DNA from: Sphingopyxis sp.
GTDB taxonomy: Bacteria > Pseudomonadota > Alphaproteobacteria > Sphingomonadales > Sphingomonadaceae
NCBI RefSeq assembly: GCF_016793825.1
Contig: NZ_JAEULM010000021.1
Location: forward strand, 62,001-126,000
Reading direction: 5' to 3'
Length of the DNA: 64,000 bases
Positions 53,161 through 61,377 of this stretch are shown piece by piece. Position 1 is the first letter of the stretch. Each line of letters begins with the position of its first letter. Below the pieces are notes generated by a model. That model was not told the DNA's origin and did not search any database. It saw nothing but the letters and a program-made list of their open reading frames with translations. The position numbers and the translations under genes were made by a program.

Positions 53161-53235
53161 TTCGGCACCGGCCGCTTCCCTGCTGCCGCCAATGTGGGGA
53201 CAGGCGGCAGAGGGAAAGGTGCGACCGGTGCCGAA
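53161..53235. terminator. Large imperfect hairpin between fliS and the regulator gene
   Basis: Two arms (53161-53190 and 53203-53235) pair over nearly their full length, with one 3-4 base bulge and a 12-base loop; the outer parts TTCGGCACCGG / CCGGTGCCGAA and the inner parts CTGCCGCC / GGCGGCAG are perfect. It lies between convergent genes and probably ends both transcripts, although the flanking U-tracts are poor. Its length is well beyond that of an ordinary terminator. Confidence 0.6.
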
Positions 53236-53266
53236 TTCAGCGGCGCCGAAACTGGTGGGGTAGTTG

Positions 53267-54334
53267 TCAGGCAGCCTGTTGCTGAACTCCATATTTGCGC
53301 ATCTTTTCAATCAGCGTCGTCCGCTTGAGAGTCAGCAGGCGCGCCGCCTCCGAGATGATTCCGTCGGCAAGGTCGAGCGCATTGTGAATCTGTTCGAGCT
53401 CGATCGTCTCGATCTCGCGCTTGAGGTCGATCGGACGACCCGGCGCCGGCGTCTTTGCAAAGGGCATCGCCGCATGATGGTCGTCATCGTCGCTGGCCAG
53501 CACCGCGGCCGGGCTGCTGGGGACAGCCGGCCGTGGCGCCAGCGCTGCGGTGGGGTTCAAAAGGATGAGGACGTCTTCGGCGCCGAGCGTCTCGCCACCA
53601 TGCAGAACACTTGCGCGTTCGACAAAGTTGCGGAGCTCGCGGACATTGCCGGGCCAGCCATGCTGCATGAGCAACGCCATCGCGGCATCGTCATAGCGGC
53701 ATTTGGCTTCGGTCGGCATCCTGCGCTGGAAATGGCGGATCAGTGCAGGAATGTCCTCGACGCGGTCCGAAAGGCTCGGGACCTGGACCACGACGACGCC
53801 AAGACGGAAAAACAGGTCTTCGCGGAAGCGCCCTTCGGCGATCGCGGCGCCAAGATCCTGATGGGTCGCGGAAATGACCCGGACATCGACGCTTTTCAGA
53901 TCGCTGCTGCCGACGCGAACGATCGTCCGGTCTTCCAGCACGCGCAGCAGCTTGACCTGCATGTCGAAACGCATGTCGCCGATTTCGTCGAGGAAGAGCG
54001 TGCCGCCCTCGCTCGCTTCGAAATGGCCGATGCGGCGGGCGTGGGCGCCGGTGAAGCTGCCCTTTTCATGCCCGAAAAGTTCGGATTCGATCAGTTCGCC
54101 GGGGATGGCTCCGCAGTTGATCGCGGAGAAGGCCTTGCCCGAACGGGCGCCTTCGTCGTGGATGGCGCGGGCGACAAGCTCCTTGCCCGATCCCGAAGGA
54201 CCGCAGAGCATGACCGAAGCGTTCGAGCGGGCGACCCGCCGGATCATGTCGCGCAGGCGGACCACCGCCGGGCTGTGCCCGATGATCAGCGCCTCGAGCG
54301 CCGATGGATCCGTCCTGTTCCCCACCTCAGTCAT
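53267..54334 (-). CDS. Sigma-54-dependent flagellar regulator (FlbD/FleQ-type, no receiver domain)
   Basis: A bacterial enhancer-binding protein of 355 residues. The AAA+ domain has Walker A GPSGSGKE (45-52), the sigma-54 contact loop GSFTGA (92-97, with Ser in place of the usual Ala) and Walker B LFLDE (113-117). A Fis-type helix-turn-helix ends the protein (SEAARLLTLKRTTLIEKMR). Only about 20 residues precede the AAA+ core, so there is no receiver domain. ATG 54334 follows GGAG; the longer open frame is rejected. Position between fliS and motB suggests it activates the fliE and flg promoters, as FlbD, FlrA or FleQ do elsewhere. Confidence 0.9.
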   Translation of the reverse strand: MTEVGNRTDPSALEALIIGHSPAVVRLRDMIRRVARSNASVMLCGPSGSGKELVARAIHDEGARSGKAFSAINCGAIPGELIESELFGHEKGSFTGAHARRIGHFEASEGGTLFLDEIGDMRFDMQVKLLRVLEDRTIVRVGSSDLKSVDVRVISATHQDLGAAIAEGRFREDLFFRLGVVVVQVPSLSDRVEDIPALIRHFQRRMPTEAKCRYDDAAMALLMQHGWPGNVRELRNFVERASVLHGGETLGAEDVLILLNPTAALAPRPAVPSSPAAVLASDDDDHHAAMPFAKTPAPGRPIDLKREIETIELEQIHNALDLADGIISEAARLLTLKRTTLIEKMRKYGVQQQAA

Positions 54335-54406
54335 TGTCGTCTCCACCGCGCCCCCCAATCGGCGCTTTCGATGGCGACAGAGATTGAGGAAAATGGTAAA
54401 CGAAAG

Positions 54407-54434
54407 ATTATCCAAACCGACACAAGTCTTTGAA
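54407..54434 (-). promoter_or_regulatory. Possible sigma-70 promoter of the regulator gene
   Basis: On the minus strand, TTCAAA (54429-54434), 16 bases, then GATAAT (54407-54412), about 70 bases before the ATG. The surrounding AT-richness is unusual for this genome and fits a promoter region, but the -35 is weak. Confidence 0.35.
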
Positions 54435-54447
54435 AATAAAGAGTTAT

Positions 54448-54513
54448 TGCCAGATTGGCAGCAATCTTCTCGCAATTGCGTCGTTAAGGATTTTCAATGC
54501 TGCCAAACTGGCA
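54448..54513. promoter_or_regulatory. Twin palindromes TGCCA-N3-TGGCA upstream of the regulator
   Basis: TGCCA-GAT-TGGCA (54448-54460) and TGCCA-AAC-TGGCA (54501-54513) have identical arms and centres 53 bases apart, about five helical turns. The second ends directly at the motB stop codon. They could be binding sites of the enhancer-binding protein itself (autoregulation) or of another flagellar regulator. Confidence 0.55.
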
Positions 54514-55371
54514 CTATTTTTCAGTGTCGACCCGCCAGCCCAGGGTGATCGAGATGCGGCGATTGCGCGGATCGAGTCGATCGGTGGGGTTGTAAGGCTC
54601 GCGATCGGCGACTCCTTCGATCCGCGCATAGCGTTCGCCGGCGACTCCGCGATATTCGAGGAAGCCCCGAACGACCTCGGCGCGGTCGACCGACAATCGC
54701 CAATTGTTCATGCCGGCGTTGGCCGACCAGGGCGCCGCGTCGGTGTGGCCGCGGATCATCACCTGGTTCGGCGTCTCGGCGATCGGCTTGGCGATTTCGC
54801 TGAACAGTTTCGCACCCGACGGGGTCAGCTGGCTGGTCCCCATCACGAACATCGAATAATCGGCATCATCGACCACATCGATCCGCATGCCTTCGGTCGT
54901 GACGGTGAAGCGCAGGTTGCGCGCGAGCCTCTTCAGGTCGCCCCTTTTCTGGATACGGTCCATCATCGACTTCGCGACCTGCGCGAACTTCTCTTTCTGG
55001 CTCTCGCGGCCCGCGGCCTCTTTCGGTCCGCCAACGGCATCCTTCGGGATGGTGAGCGAGCGCGAACCCGTCTGCCCTGCCCGGTTCGGATATTTGTCGG
55101 CCGAGACGATCGAATCGCCGCCGAACAGGCCTGAGCCCCCGGCCGCGTCGGTCTTGGTCTTGATGAGCGTCGGCGCGAAATAGTCGGCGAGCGCCTTGCG
55201 CTGCTTTTCGGTTGTTGCGCCCAGAAGCCACATCAGCAGAAAGAAGGCCATCATCGCGGTCACGAAGTCCGCATAGGCGACTTTCCACGCGCCGCCGTGG
55301 TGGCCGCCGTGCCCCTCCTCGATAACCTTCTTGACGATGATCGGGCGGACAAGGTTGGGACGCGCGGCCAT
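54514..55371 (-). CDS. motB: Flagellar stator protein MotB
   Basis: The stator subunit that anchors the proton channel to peptidoglycan, 285 residues. A short cytoplasmic basic/His-rich start leads to the single transmembrane helix with the proton-binding Asp35 (YADFVTAMMAFFLLMWLL), then a plug/linker, and the OmpA-like domain with MIRGHTDAAPW and NWRLSVDRAEVVRGFLE. Asp in the normal place argues for proton rather than sodium drive, though this is not decisive. The ATG shares a base with the motA stop. It follows motA in a two-gene operon. Confidence 0.95.
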   Translation of the reverse strand: MAARPNLVRPIIVKKVIEEGHGGHHGGAWKVAYADFVTAMMAFFLLMWLLGATTEKQRKALADYFAPTLIKTKTDAAGGSGLFGGDSIVSADKYPNRAGQTGSRSLTIPKDAVGGPKEAAGRESQKEKFAQVAKSMMDRIQKRGDLKRLARNLRFTVTTEGMRIDVVDDADYSMFVMGTSQLTPSGAKLFSEIAKPIAETPNQVMIRGHTDAAPWSANAGMNNWRLSVDRAEVVRGFLEYRGVAGERYARIEGVADREPYNPTDRLDPRNRRISITLGWRVDTEK

Positions 55372-56234
55372 CAGCGACCCCGCATCCCGTCAAAGACCTC
55401 GGCAAAGCTCGGCTGGTTGTGATGATCGACCCCCGACCGCGCGGCCTCGATCACCAGCGGCTGCGGGTGGCCGTGGAGCGAGGCGATGATCAGTTGCTTC
55501 ACCGTGTGATAGATTGCGGCGTCGCTTTCGATCACCGCTTTCGCGCGCGTCGCGAACGGACCGACGAGGCCATAGGCGAGAAGCACGCCGAGGAACGTGC
55601 CTACGAGCGCAGAGCCGATCATCCCGCCAAGGATCGCGGGCGGCTTGTCGATCGAACCCATCGTCTTCACGACGCCGAGCACCGCCGCGACAATACCCAG
55701 CGCGGGCAAGGCGTCGGCGAGATTCTGCAAACCGTCGGCGGGCTTCATCGCATGGTGGCGATGGCTCTTCAGCGCATTGTCCATCACTTCTTCGACGGCA
55801 TGCGGGTCGAGCGTCCCCGACGAGACGACGACGAGGCGCAGCGTATCGCAGATCAGATGGATCAGCGTGTCGTCCTTGAGCAGCTTGGGATATTGCTGAA
55901 AGAGCGGGGAGCTTTTCGGATCCTCGATATGCGGTTCGACCGCCACGGGTCCGTCGGTGCGCATCATCTTCATCAGCGTCGAGACGAGCAGGATGCAGTC
56001 GAGATAGTCCTGCTTCTTGTAGGCCGGCCCCTTGAACACTTTGCCCAGTCCGCCGGCCAGCGCCTTCAGATCGGCGCCCGAATTGCCGATGATCAGCGAG
56101 CCGATCGCGGCACCGCCAATGATGAGCATTTCGTGAGGAAGCGCATGGAGAACGGGCTCGAGGTTGCCGCCGGTCAGCGCGAAGCCCCCAAACACCAGCA
56201 GGATCAGTACGACGATGCCGATTACGGGAAACAT
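55371..56234 (-). CDS. motA: Flagellar stator protein MotA
   Basis: The torque-generating stator protein of 287 residues with four transmembrane helices: two near the N-terminus (FPVIGIVVLILLVFGGFAL and MLIIGGAAIGSLIIGN) and two late (LPALGIVAAVLGVVKTMG and GTFLGVLLAYGLVGPF). The cytoplasmic loop contains the charged FliG contact region and DDTLIHLICDTLRLV. ATG 56234 gives the normal start MFPVIG; an extension to 56285 is unsupported. A sigma-28-like promoter lies 74 bases upstream, which makes motAB a late transcription unit apart from flgBCDEFGHIJKL. Confidence 0.95.
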   Translation of the reverse strand: MFPVIGIVVLILLVFGGFALTGGNLEPVLHALPHEMLIIGGAAIGSLIIGNSGADLKALAGGLGKVFKGPAYKKQDYLDCILLVSTLMKMMRTDGPVAVEPHIEDPKSSPLFQQYPKLLKDDTLIHLICDTLRLVVVSSGTLDPHAVEEVMDNALKSHRHHAMKPADGLQNLADALPALGIVAAVLGVVKTMGSIDKPPAILGGMIGSALVGTFLGVLLAYGLVGPFATRAKAVIESDAAIYHTVKQLIIASLHGHPQPLVIEAARSGVDHHNQPSFAEVFDGMRGR

Positions 56235-56307
56235 GCGCGATCCACTCCACTCGGGGCCGACCTCGCAAGATCGGGTGCCCCGCAAAAATCAAAGGACGTC
56301 TTTATGC

Positions 56308-56334
56308 TTAACGGCAGGTGCCGGCAGACATTGA
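56308..56334 (-). promoter_or_regulatory. Sigma-28-like promoter of motAB (TCAA-N15-GCCGTTAA)
   Basis: On the minus strand, TCAA (56331-56334), 15 bases, then GCCGTTAA (56308-56315), which matches seven of eight bases of the FliA -10 consensus GCCGATAA. It sits in the 106-base gap between flgL and motA. Confidence 0.6.
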
Positions 56335-56340
56335 GGCCGA

Positions 56341-57171
56341 TCAGGTCAAAAGATCGAATAAGGTCTGCCGATTGATCTTCGCAAAGGCAGCCTGCGCCGC
56401 GCTCAGCGTCAGATCCTGGGCATTGAGCTGCGCGATGGCGGTCTGGAGATCGACCTCCTCGACCGACTGCCGTTCGTCGGCAATCGCGATGCCACGCGCC
56501 GACAACCCGTCGCCGATGCGTTCGAGCCGGCCGGCCGCAAGGCCAAGTGCCGCATTCTGGTCGGCGATATGCGCGACCGCGCCGGCAATGCTGGTGAGCG
56601 AGGCGTCCATGCCCGTCCGGTCGCCTGCCGCCACCGCGGTGGCGGCATCGCGAAGACTGGTCGACAGCGCATTGCCGCCGACCACGAATGCCGCCGCTGC
56701 CGATTGCACCGGCGCAAAACTGACATCCGAATCGAATCGGACCACGCGCGCGCTTCCGGCCGCGAATAGCGGTTCGCCATTCGAATCGCGCGTTGCCGCG
56801 AGACCGTCGATCTCGTCGGCGATCGCATTGATTTCGGCTGCAACGGTTGCCCGGTCGGCCGGGCTCATCGTGTCGTTCGCGGCCGACAGCGTCAGTTCGC
56901 GCGCTCTGGCGAGCAAGTCGCTCGTCGATCCGAGCACGCCGGCCGCCTGCGCGACCTGCGCCTCGGCCGATTTGATGTTCGCCTGCCAGCTCGCCATGCT
57001 CGCCTGCGTCGTGCCGATCGTCAGGATGCGGCGCGCCGCGACGGGATCGTCCGACATGCGCTGAAGGCGCTTGCCGCTCGAAATCTGGATCTGGGTGCGC
57101 TCGAGCGCGTCGGCGAGTTTGGCCTGGCGCGCGATCTCGCGCGTCATGCGATTGCCTACGGCGTTAATCAT
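56341..57171 (-). CDS. flgL: Flagellar hook-filament junction protein FlgL (HAP3)
   Basis: A 276-residue flagellin-like junction protein. The N-terminal helices start AVGNRMTREIARQAKLADAL (shown in part), with QIQISSGKRLQRMSDDPVAA, the typical SSGKR-SDDP pattern of FlgL; the C-terminus has ALNAQDLTLSAAQAAFAKI-type helices ending FDLLT. Central domains are short. It is the last gene of the leftward flgBCDEFGHIJKL operon, 13 bases after flgK. Confidence 0.93.
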   Translation of the reverse strand: MINAVGNRMTREIARQAKLADALERTQIQISSGKRLQRMSDDPVAARRILTIGTTQASMASWQANIKSAEAQVAQAAGVLGSTSDLLARARELTLSAANDTMSPADRATVAAEINAIADEIDGLAATRDSNGEPLFAAGSARVVRFDSDVSFAPVQSAAAAFVVGGNALSTSLRDAATAVAAGDRTGMDASLTSIAGAVAHIADQNAALGLAAGRLERIGDGLSARGIAIADERQSVEEVDLQTAIAQLNAQDLTLSAAQAAFAKINRQTLFDLLT

Positions 57172-57184
57172 CGTCCGCCCTTTC

Positions 57185-58510
57185 CTACAGGGAGTTCAGC
57201 AGCGTCTGCATGGTCTCGCGCGCCACCTGGATCGTGCGCGCTGCCGCCGAATAGGCTTGCTGGAAGCGCAGAAGTTCGGCTGCCTCATTGTCGAGATTGA
57301 CTTCGCTCACCGTATCGCGCGCCGCGGCGGCGCCATCGGCGCGGGTCGTCGCGGCGGCATCCTGCGCGCGCGCCGAGGCCGTCGCCTGCGCCTGGGTGGC
57401 CAGATGCGCGGACCAGGTTGCCTCCGGATCGTTCGCGCCGCGCATGGCGCCGATCGTCAGCATATTGCCGTTGGTCGCCGTCGGCGTCGCGGCCGCGACC
57501 TGGCTGGCGGTGAGCGCAGTCGCGGTCAGCGTGGCAGCGCTGGTGCCGGCAAAGAGCGGCTGACCGGCGTTACCGTTCGCATCTACCCCCGCCTGATGCG
57601 CCGAGTTGAGCTGGGCCGCGAATTGCGTCGCCATCGTATCGAGCCCGCTGCGTTCGTCGGCGATATGGTTGGAAGCTTCCGCAAAGCCCGCGAGCGACCC
57701 CGTCGCGTTCGGGAACGCAGCGCCGCCGATGGTATAGGACACGCGGCCGTCGGCGGCGGTGGTCATCGCGATCGGTGTCACGACGCCGCCCCCGACAAGC
57801 AGGTCGCCGCTTCCAGTCGCACGCAGCGTCACGGCGCCATGCGTGTCGAAGGTCGCACTGACGCCGGCCTGCGACGATAGCTGGTCGAGCAACCGGTCGC
57901 GCTCGTCGAGCAGGGCCGCCTGATTGGTCGATCCTTCGCGCGCCTTGCGCAGTCCGACATTGATCTGTTCCAGTGCATCGAGATTGGTGTTGAATTGCGA
58001 GACCTCGGCCGTTGCCGCACCCGACACGCCGTCGGCGAGGCTCGACAGCCGGCTCGCCGCCGTCTGAAAGCCCGCCGCGATATCGCTGGCCGCTTGCAGG
58101 AATTGCGCGCGCAAGGTCGGATTCGATGGATCGGCGGTCAACTGGTCCGCCGTGGTATAGAGTTTGGTGAGTGCCGTCTTGACGCCGTTGGTATCGTCGC
58201 TGAGCGCACTCTCGACCCGGTTCATCCAGTCGAGTTTCGCCGACGCACGCTGGGAATCGCCCGACGAGATACGCGCATCGTTGATCAGCCATTGATCGAC
58301 CGAGCGCACGACGCCCTTGATATCGACACCGCCCGGGGTGACGTTGCCGCGATACAACACCATGTTGCTCCCGGCCGGCACTTCGGACAGGGCAAGCCGG
58401 CGCCGAGCATAGCCGGGAGTCTGGGCATTGGCGATATTGTCGCCGACGGTCGACAGCGCTTTCGAATAGGCGCGCAGCCCCGTGTAGCCGATGCTGAGAA
58501 GATCGCTCAC
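57185..58510 (-). CDS. flgK: Flagellar hook-filament junction protein FlgK (HAP1)
   Basis: The first junction protein after the hook, 441 residues. The N-terminus LLSIGYTGLRAYSKALSTVG and NIANAQTPGYARRRL is the axial-protein signature, and the C-terminal VSEVNLDNEAAELLRFQQAY with AARTIQVARETMQTLLNSL is characteristic of FlgK. The middle is moderately short for the family. It overlaps flgJ by four bases, so it is in the same transcript as the rod and ring genes rather than in a separate late unit. Confidence 0.95.
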   Translation of the reverse strand: MSDLLSIGYTGLRAYSKALSTVGDNIANAQTPGYARRRLALSEVPAGSNMVLYRGNVTPGGVDIKGVVRSVDQWLINDARISSGDSQRASAKLDWMNRVESALSDDTNGVKTALTKLYTTADQLTADPSNPTLRAQFLQAASDIAAGFQTAASRLSSLADGVSGAATAEVSQFNTNLDALEQINVGLRKAREGSTNQAALLDERDRLLDQLSSQAGVSATFDTHGAVTLRATGSGDLLVGGGVVTPIAMTTAADGRVSYTIGGAAFPNATGSLAGFAEASNHIADERSGLDTMATQFAAQLNSAHQAGVDANGNAGQPLFAGTSAATLTATALTASQVAAATPTATNGNMLTIGAMRGANDPEATWSAHLATQAQATASARAQDAAATTRADGAAAARDTVSEVNLDNEAAELLRFQQAYSAAARTIQVARETMQTLLNSL

Positions 58511-58818
58511 CGCGCGCCTCCCGTACCGGCACCCGCAATGCGTCCACGCAATTGCGCCTCGACCATGTCGGCGATGCCGAACTGGCGCAGCGATGCCATC
58601 GAATCCGCGGTCCTGGCGTCGGCCATTTCGCGGAAATTGTCCGATGCGCTCGATCCGAAGATATCGTCGCCGAGCTTGGCCTGTCGCATCGACGCCATCA
58701 ACTGGCGGAGGATCACGGCCTCGAAGGCTTCGGCCGCCTTGCGCAGGCTGCCGTCGCCGCCGCCCGCCGCCGCTGGCGTCGGGGTGGGACCGAGGGAGGA
58801 GGAAATGGGCGTCGTCAT
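58507..58818 (-). CDS. flgJ: Rod-binding protein FlgJ, N-terminal domain only
   Basis: A 103-residue protein with the rod-binding (FlgJ-N) domain: LRKAAEAFEAVILRQLMASMRQ and the conserved DIFGSSASDNFREM. The muramidase domain seen in enterobacterial FlgJ is absent, which is the normal alphaproteobacterial state, where a separate lytic enzyme opens the cell wall. It acts as a scaffold for the rod in the periplasm. The start overlaps flgI and the stop overlaps flgK, each by four bases. Confidence 0.9.
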   Translation of the reverse strand: MTTPISSSLGPTPTPAAAGGGDGSLRKAAEAFEAVILRQLMASMRQAKLGDDIFGSSASDNFREMADARTADSMASLRQFGIADMVEAQLRGRIAGAGTGGAR

Positions 58819-59924
58819 ATGATCACCAGTTCCGCAGTCAGCGCGCCGGCCTGGCTCAGCGCTTCGAGGATGGCGACAAGGTCGCCGGGAGGAACGCCCA
58901 TGCGATTGATCGCATCGACGAGCTGGGACAATGATGCGGTGGATTTCACCATCATCATCGGACGATATTCCTGGTCGACGCCGATCTCGCTCGACTGTTC
59001 GACCGCCGTTTCCCCGCGGCTGAACGGTGCGGGTTGCACCACCGTGGGCGATTCCTTGATCGAGACGGTGAGCTTGCCCTGCGACACCGCCGCGGTGCCG
59101 ACCCGGACCGCACCATTAATAACGACCGTCCCGGTACGAGCATTAACAATGACTTTTGCCGGCGGTTCGCTGCGGATAACCGCCAGATTCTCGATTCGGG
59201 ACATCAACCGCATACGCTCGTCGCCACCGCCCGAGGCGCGGATCGCGATGCTGGCCCCGTCGATCATGACGGCGCTGCCGGGCAGCGCCTGATTGATCGC
59301 ATCGGCAACCCGCTGCGCGTTGGTTGCGTCGAACTGGTGAAGGTTGAACGTCAGCTGGTCGGTCGTGGCAAAGCCGGTATCGACCGCGCGCTCGACCGTC
59401 GCGCCGCCGGCGATCCGGCCGCTCGACGGTACATTGACAGTCAGCTTGGACCCGTCGGCGGCATCGACGCCCAGACCCCCGATAACCAGATTACCCTGCA
59501 CCATCGCATAAATCTGACCATCGGCCCCATAGAGCGGCGCAAGCACCAGCGTGCCGCCGCGCAGGCTCTTTGCCTTGCCGATCGCCGATACGGTGACGTC
59601 AAGACGCTGGCCGGGCTTGGCGAATGGCGGCAATTCGGCGGTGATCATGACCGCCGCGGCGTTCTTGAGCGCGGGATTGACCCCGGCCGGCAGCGTCAGG
59701 CCAAAGCGCGACACCGCCCCCTTCATCCCGAGCGTCGAGTAATCGAGACTGTCGTCGCCCGTGCCCGCAAGCCCGACAACGATGCCATAGCCGGTGAGCT
59801 GGTTCGCGCGCAGGCCCTGAAACTGGCCCATGTCCTTGATCCGTTCGGCCTGCGCCGGCGCGGCGAAGGCAAAGCTGGCCAGGAAAAGGGCGATCAGGGT
59901 GATGAGGGTCGGACGCTTGGTCAC
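58815..59924 (-). CDS. flgI: Flagellar P-ring protein FlgI
   Basis: The periplasmic ring around the rod in the peptidoglycan layer, 369 residues with a Sec signal (LITLIALFLASFAFAAPAQA, cut before ERIKD). ERIKDMGQFQGLRANQLTGY is shown in part and matches the normal FlgI start, and GIVVGLAGTGDD, KNAAAVMITAELPPFAKPGQ, PPAKVIVNARTGTVVI and VDAINRMGVPPGDLVAILEA are family hallmarks. It follows flgH by 15 bases. Length is standard. Confidence 0.96.
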   Translation of the reverse strand: MTKRPTLITLIALFLASFAFAAPAQAERIKDMGQFQGLRANQLTGYGIVVGLAGTGDDSLDYSTLGMKGAVSRFGLTLPAGVNPALKNAAAVMITAELPPFAKPGQRLDVTVSAIGKAKSLRGGTLVLAPLYGADGQIYAMVQGNLVIGGLGVDAADGSKLTVNVPSSGRIAGGATVERAVDTGFATTDQLTFNLHQFDATNAQRVADAINQALPGSAVMIDGASIAIRASGGGDERMRLMSRIENLAVIRSEPPAKVIVNARTGTVVINGAVRVGTAAVSQGKLTVSIKESPTVVQPAPFSRGETAVEQSSEIGVDQEYRPMMMVKSTASLSQLVDAINRMGVPPGDLVAILEALSQAGALTAELVII

Positions 59925-59939
59925 TTCACTATCCTCTAT

Positions 59940-60599
59940 TCAGAATGGGCTGATGATCGAGAAGAAGCGCTGCAGCCAGCCTTGCTTGCTGGCGCGCGCG
60001 ATCTCGCCCTTGCCCACGTAACGGATGTTGGCATTGGCGACGCGGGTCGACAGGACGCGGTTATCGGGGCTGACGTCGATCGCGCGGACAATGCCGGAAA
60101 TCTGGACGCGCTCGTCACCGCGATTAAGCGTCAGCAGCTTCTCGCCCTTCACGAGCATCGTTCCGTTCGGATACACGGCGGCGACGGTCACACTGACCTC
60201 ACCCGACAGCGCGTTCGACTGCGAGGCGTCGCCCTTGCCCTTGAACGCCTGGTTGCCGCTCGCGCCCACATCGCTGGGGTTGAAGAGCGACAGCGGACCG
60301 GTCGCGGGGGGCGTGAGGCCAACGCTGCCATCGCGCTGCATGTTCGCGGCGTTGCTCTTTGTCGCCGCTGTGCGCTCGACGAGCTGGATAGTCAGGATGT
60401 CGCCGACCTGCCCGGCACGACCGCCCGAGGTCAGCGGCGTATAGCCACCCTGGAAGATCGAGCCGTTGGCGGGCGACGCGGGCGGCGCCGCGGGCATCGA
60501 TACCGCGAAGGCATCGGGCGCGACCTTGTCCTTCGCGACGGCGGGCGCCGACGCGACAGCCAGCATGATCAGGCCGAGGTTACAGAGTTTGCGCGGCAT
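59940..60599 (-). CDS. flgH: Flagellar L-ring protein FlgH, without lipobox
   Basis: The outer-membrane ring protein, 219 residues. Conserved segments are GGRAGQVGDILTIQLVE, GSGNQAFKGKGD-like ASGNQAFKGKGDASQS, LPNGTML-like YPNGTMLVKGEK and the C-terminal IRYVGKGEI. Almost all FlgH are lipoproteins, but here the signal (NLGLIMLAVASAPAVA, cut before KDK) is of the signal peptidase I type and holds no Cys near the cleavage site; the only nearby Cys is residue 6. The start at 60599 lies 20 bases inside flgG and no other start restores a lipobox. flgA is not between flgG and flgH. Confidence 0.92.
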   Translation of the reverse strand: MPRKLCNLGLIMLAVASAPAVAKDKVAPDAFAVSMPAAPPASPANGSIFQGGYTPLTSGGRAGQVGDILTIQLVERTAATKSNAANMQRDGSVGLTPPATGPLSLFNPSDVGASGNQAFKGKGDASQSNALSGEVSVTVAAVYPNGTMLVKGEKLLTLNRGDERVQISGIVRAIDVSPDNRVLSTRVANANIRYVGKGEIARASKQGWLQRFFSIISPF

Positions 60600-61365
60600 T
60601 TTTCATCATCTCGTCGGTCGCCTGGATCATCTTCGAATTGACTTCATAGGCGCGCTGCGTCTCGATCATGTCGACCAGTTCCTCGACGACATTCACGTTC
60701 GATCCCTCGAGCATTCCGCCGCGAAGCGAACCGCGGCCTTCCTCGCCGGCGGCGCCGACCTGCGGCGCGCCCGAGGCTTGCGTCTCGACAAGCAGGTTGT
60801 TGCCGATCGCCTGCAATCCCGCCGGATTGGCAAAGCGCGCAAGCTCGATCCGCCCCAGTTCGGTGATCGCGCCATCGGGTCCGGTCGCGGACACGGTCCC
60901 GTCGGCGCCGATCGACACATTGGTGGCATCCTCGGCGATCTGGATCTGCGGCTGGACCGGCTTGCCGTCCGACGTCACGAGCGTGCCTTCGGCCGAGCGG
61001 CCGAAATTGCCTGCACGGGTATAGCCGATCCGCCCGTCGGGCATCTGCACCTGAAAATATCCAGCCCCGTCGATGGCGACATCAAGGCCGTTGCCCGTGG
61101 TTGCGAAGGTGCCCTGCGTGTCGATGCGCGCAGTGCCGCTCAAGGCCACGCCGGTGCCCAGATTGAGCCCGGTCGCATAGCGATTCTCCGCCGACGAGGG
61201 AGCGCCCGGCTGGGTCATCATCTGATAGCTCAGCGTTTCGAAGCTCGCGCGATCGCGCTTGAACCCCGTGGTGTTCACATTGGCGAGGTTGTTGGCGATC
61301 ACCTGCATCCGGAAACCCTGGGCATCCAGACCGGTTCGTGCGACGTGGAGGGCACCGAAGCTCAT
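60580..61365 (-). CDS. flgG: Flagellar distal rod protein FlgG
   Basis: The distal rod subunit, 261 residues, the usual length. Canonical features are ALHVARTGLDAQGFRMQVIA (in part), NNLANVNTTGFKRDRA, the specific FGDISYQMMTQPG-like LSYQMMTQPGAPS, GAGYFQVQMPDGRIGYTRAG and the C-terminal LEGSNVNVVEELVDMIETQR. It is made within the flg operon after flgF (12-base gap) and overlaps flgH by 20 bases. Confidence 0.96.
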   Translation of the reverse strand: MSFGALHVARTGLDAQGFRMQVIANNLANVNTTGFKRDRASFETLSYQMMTQPGAPSSAENRYATGLNLGTGVALSGTARIDTQGTFATTGNGLDVAIDGAGYFQVQMPDGRIGYTRAGNFGRSAEGTLVTSDGKPVQPQIQIAEDATNVSIGADGTVSATGPDGAITELGRIELARFANPAGLQAIGNNLLVETQASGAPQVGAAGEEGRGSLRGGMLEGSNVNVVEELVDMIETQRAYEVNSKMIQATDEMMKNAAQTL

Positions 61366-61377
61366 TTCAAATTCTCC

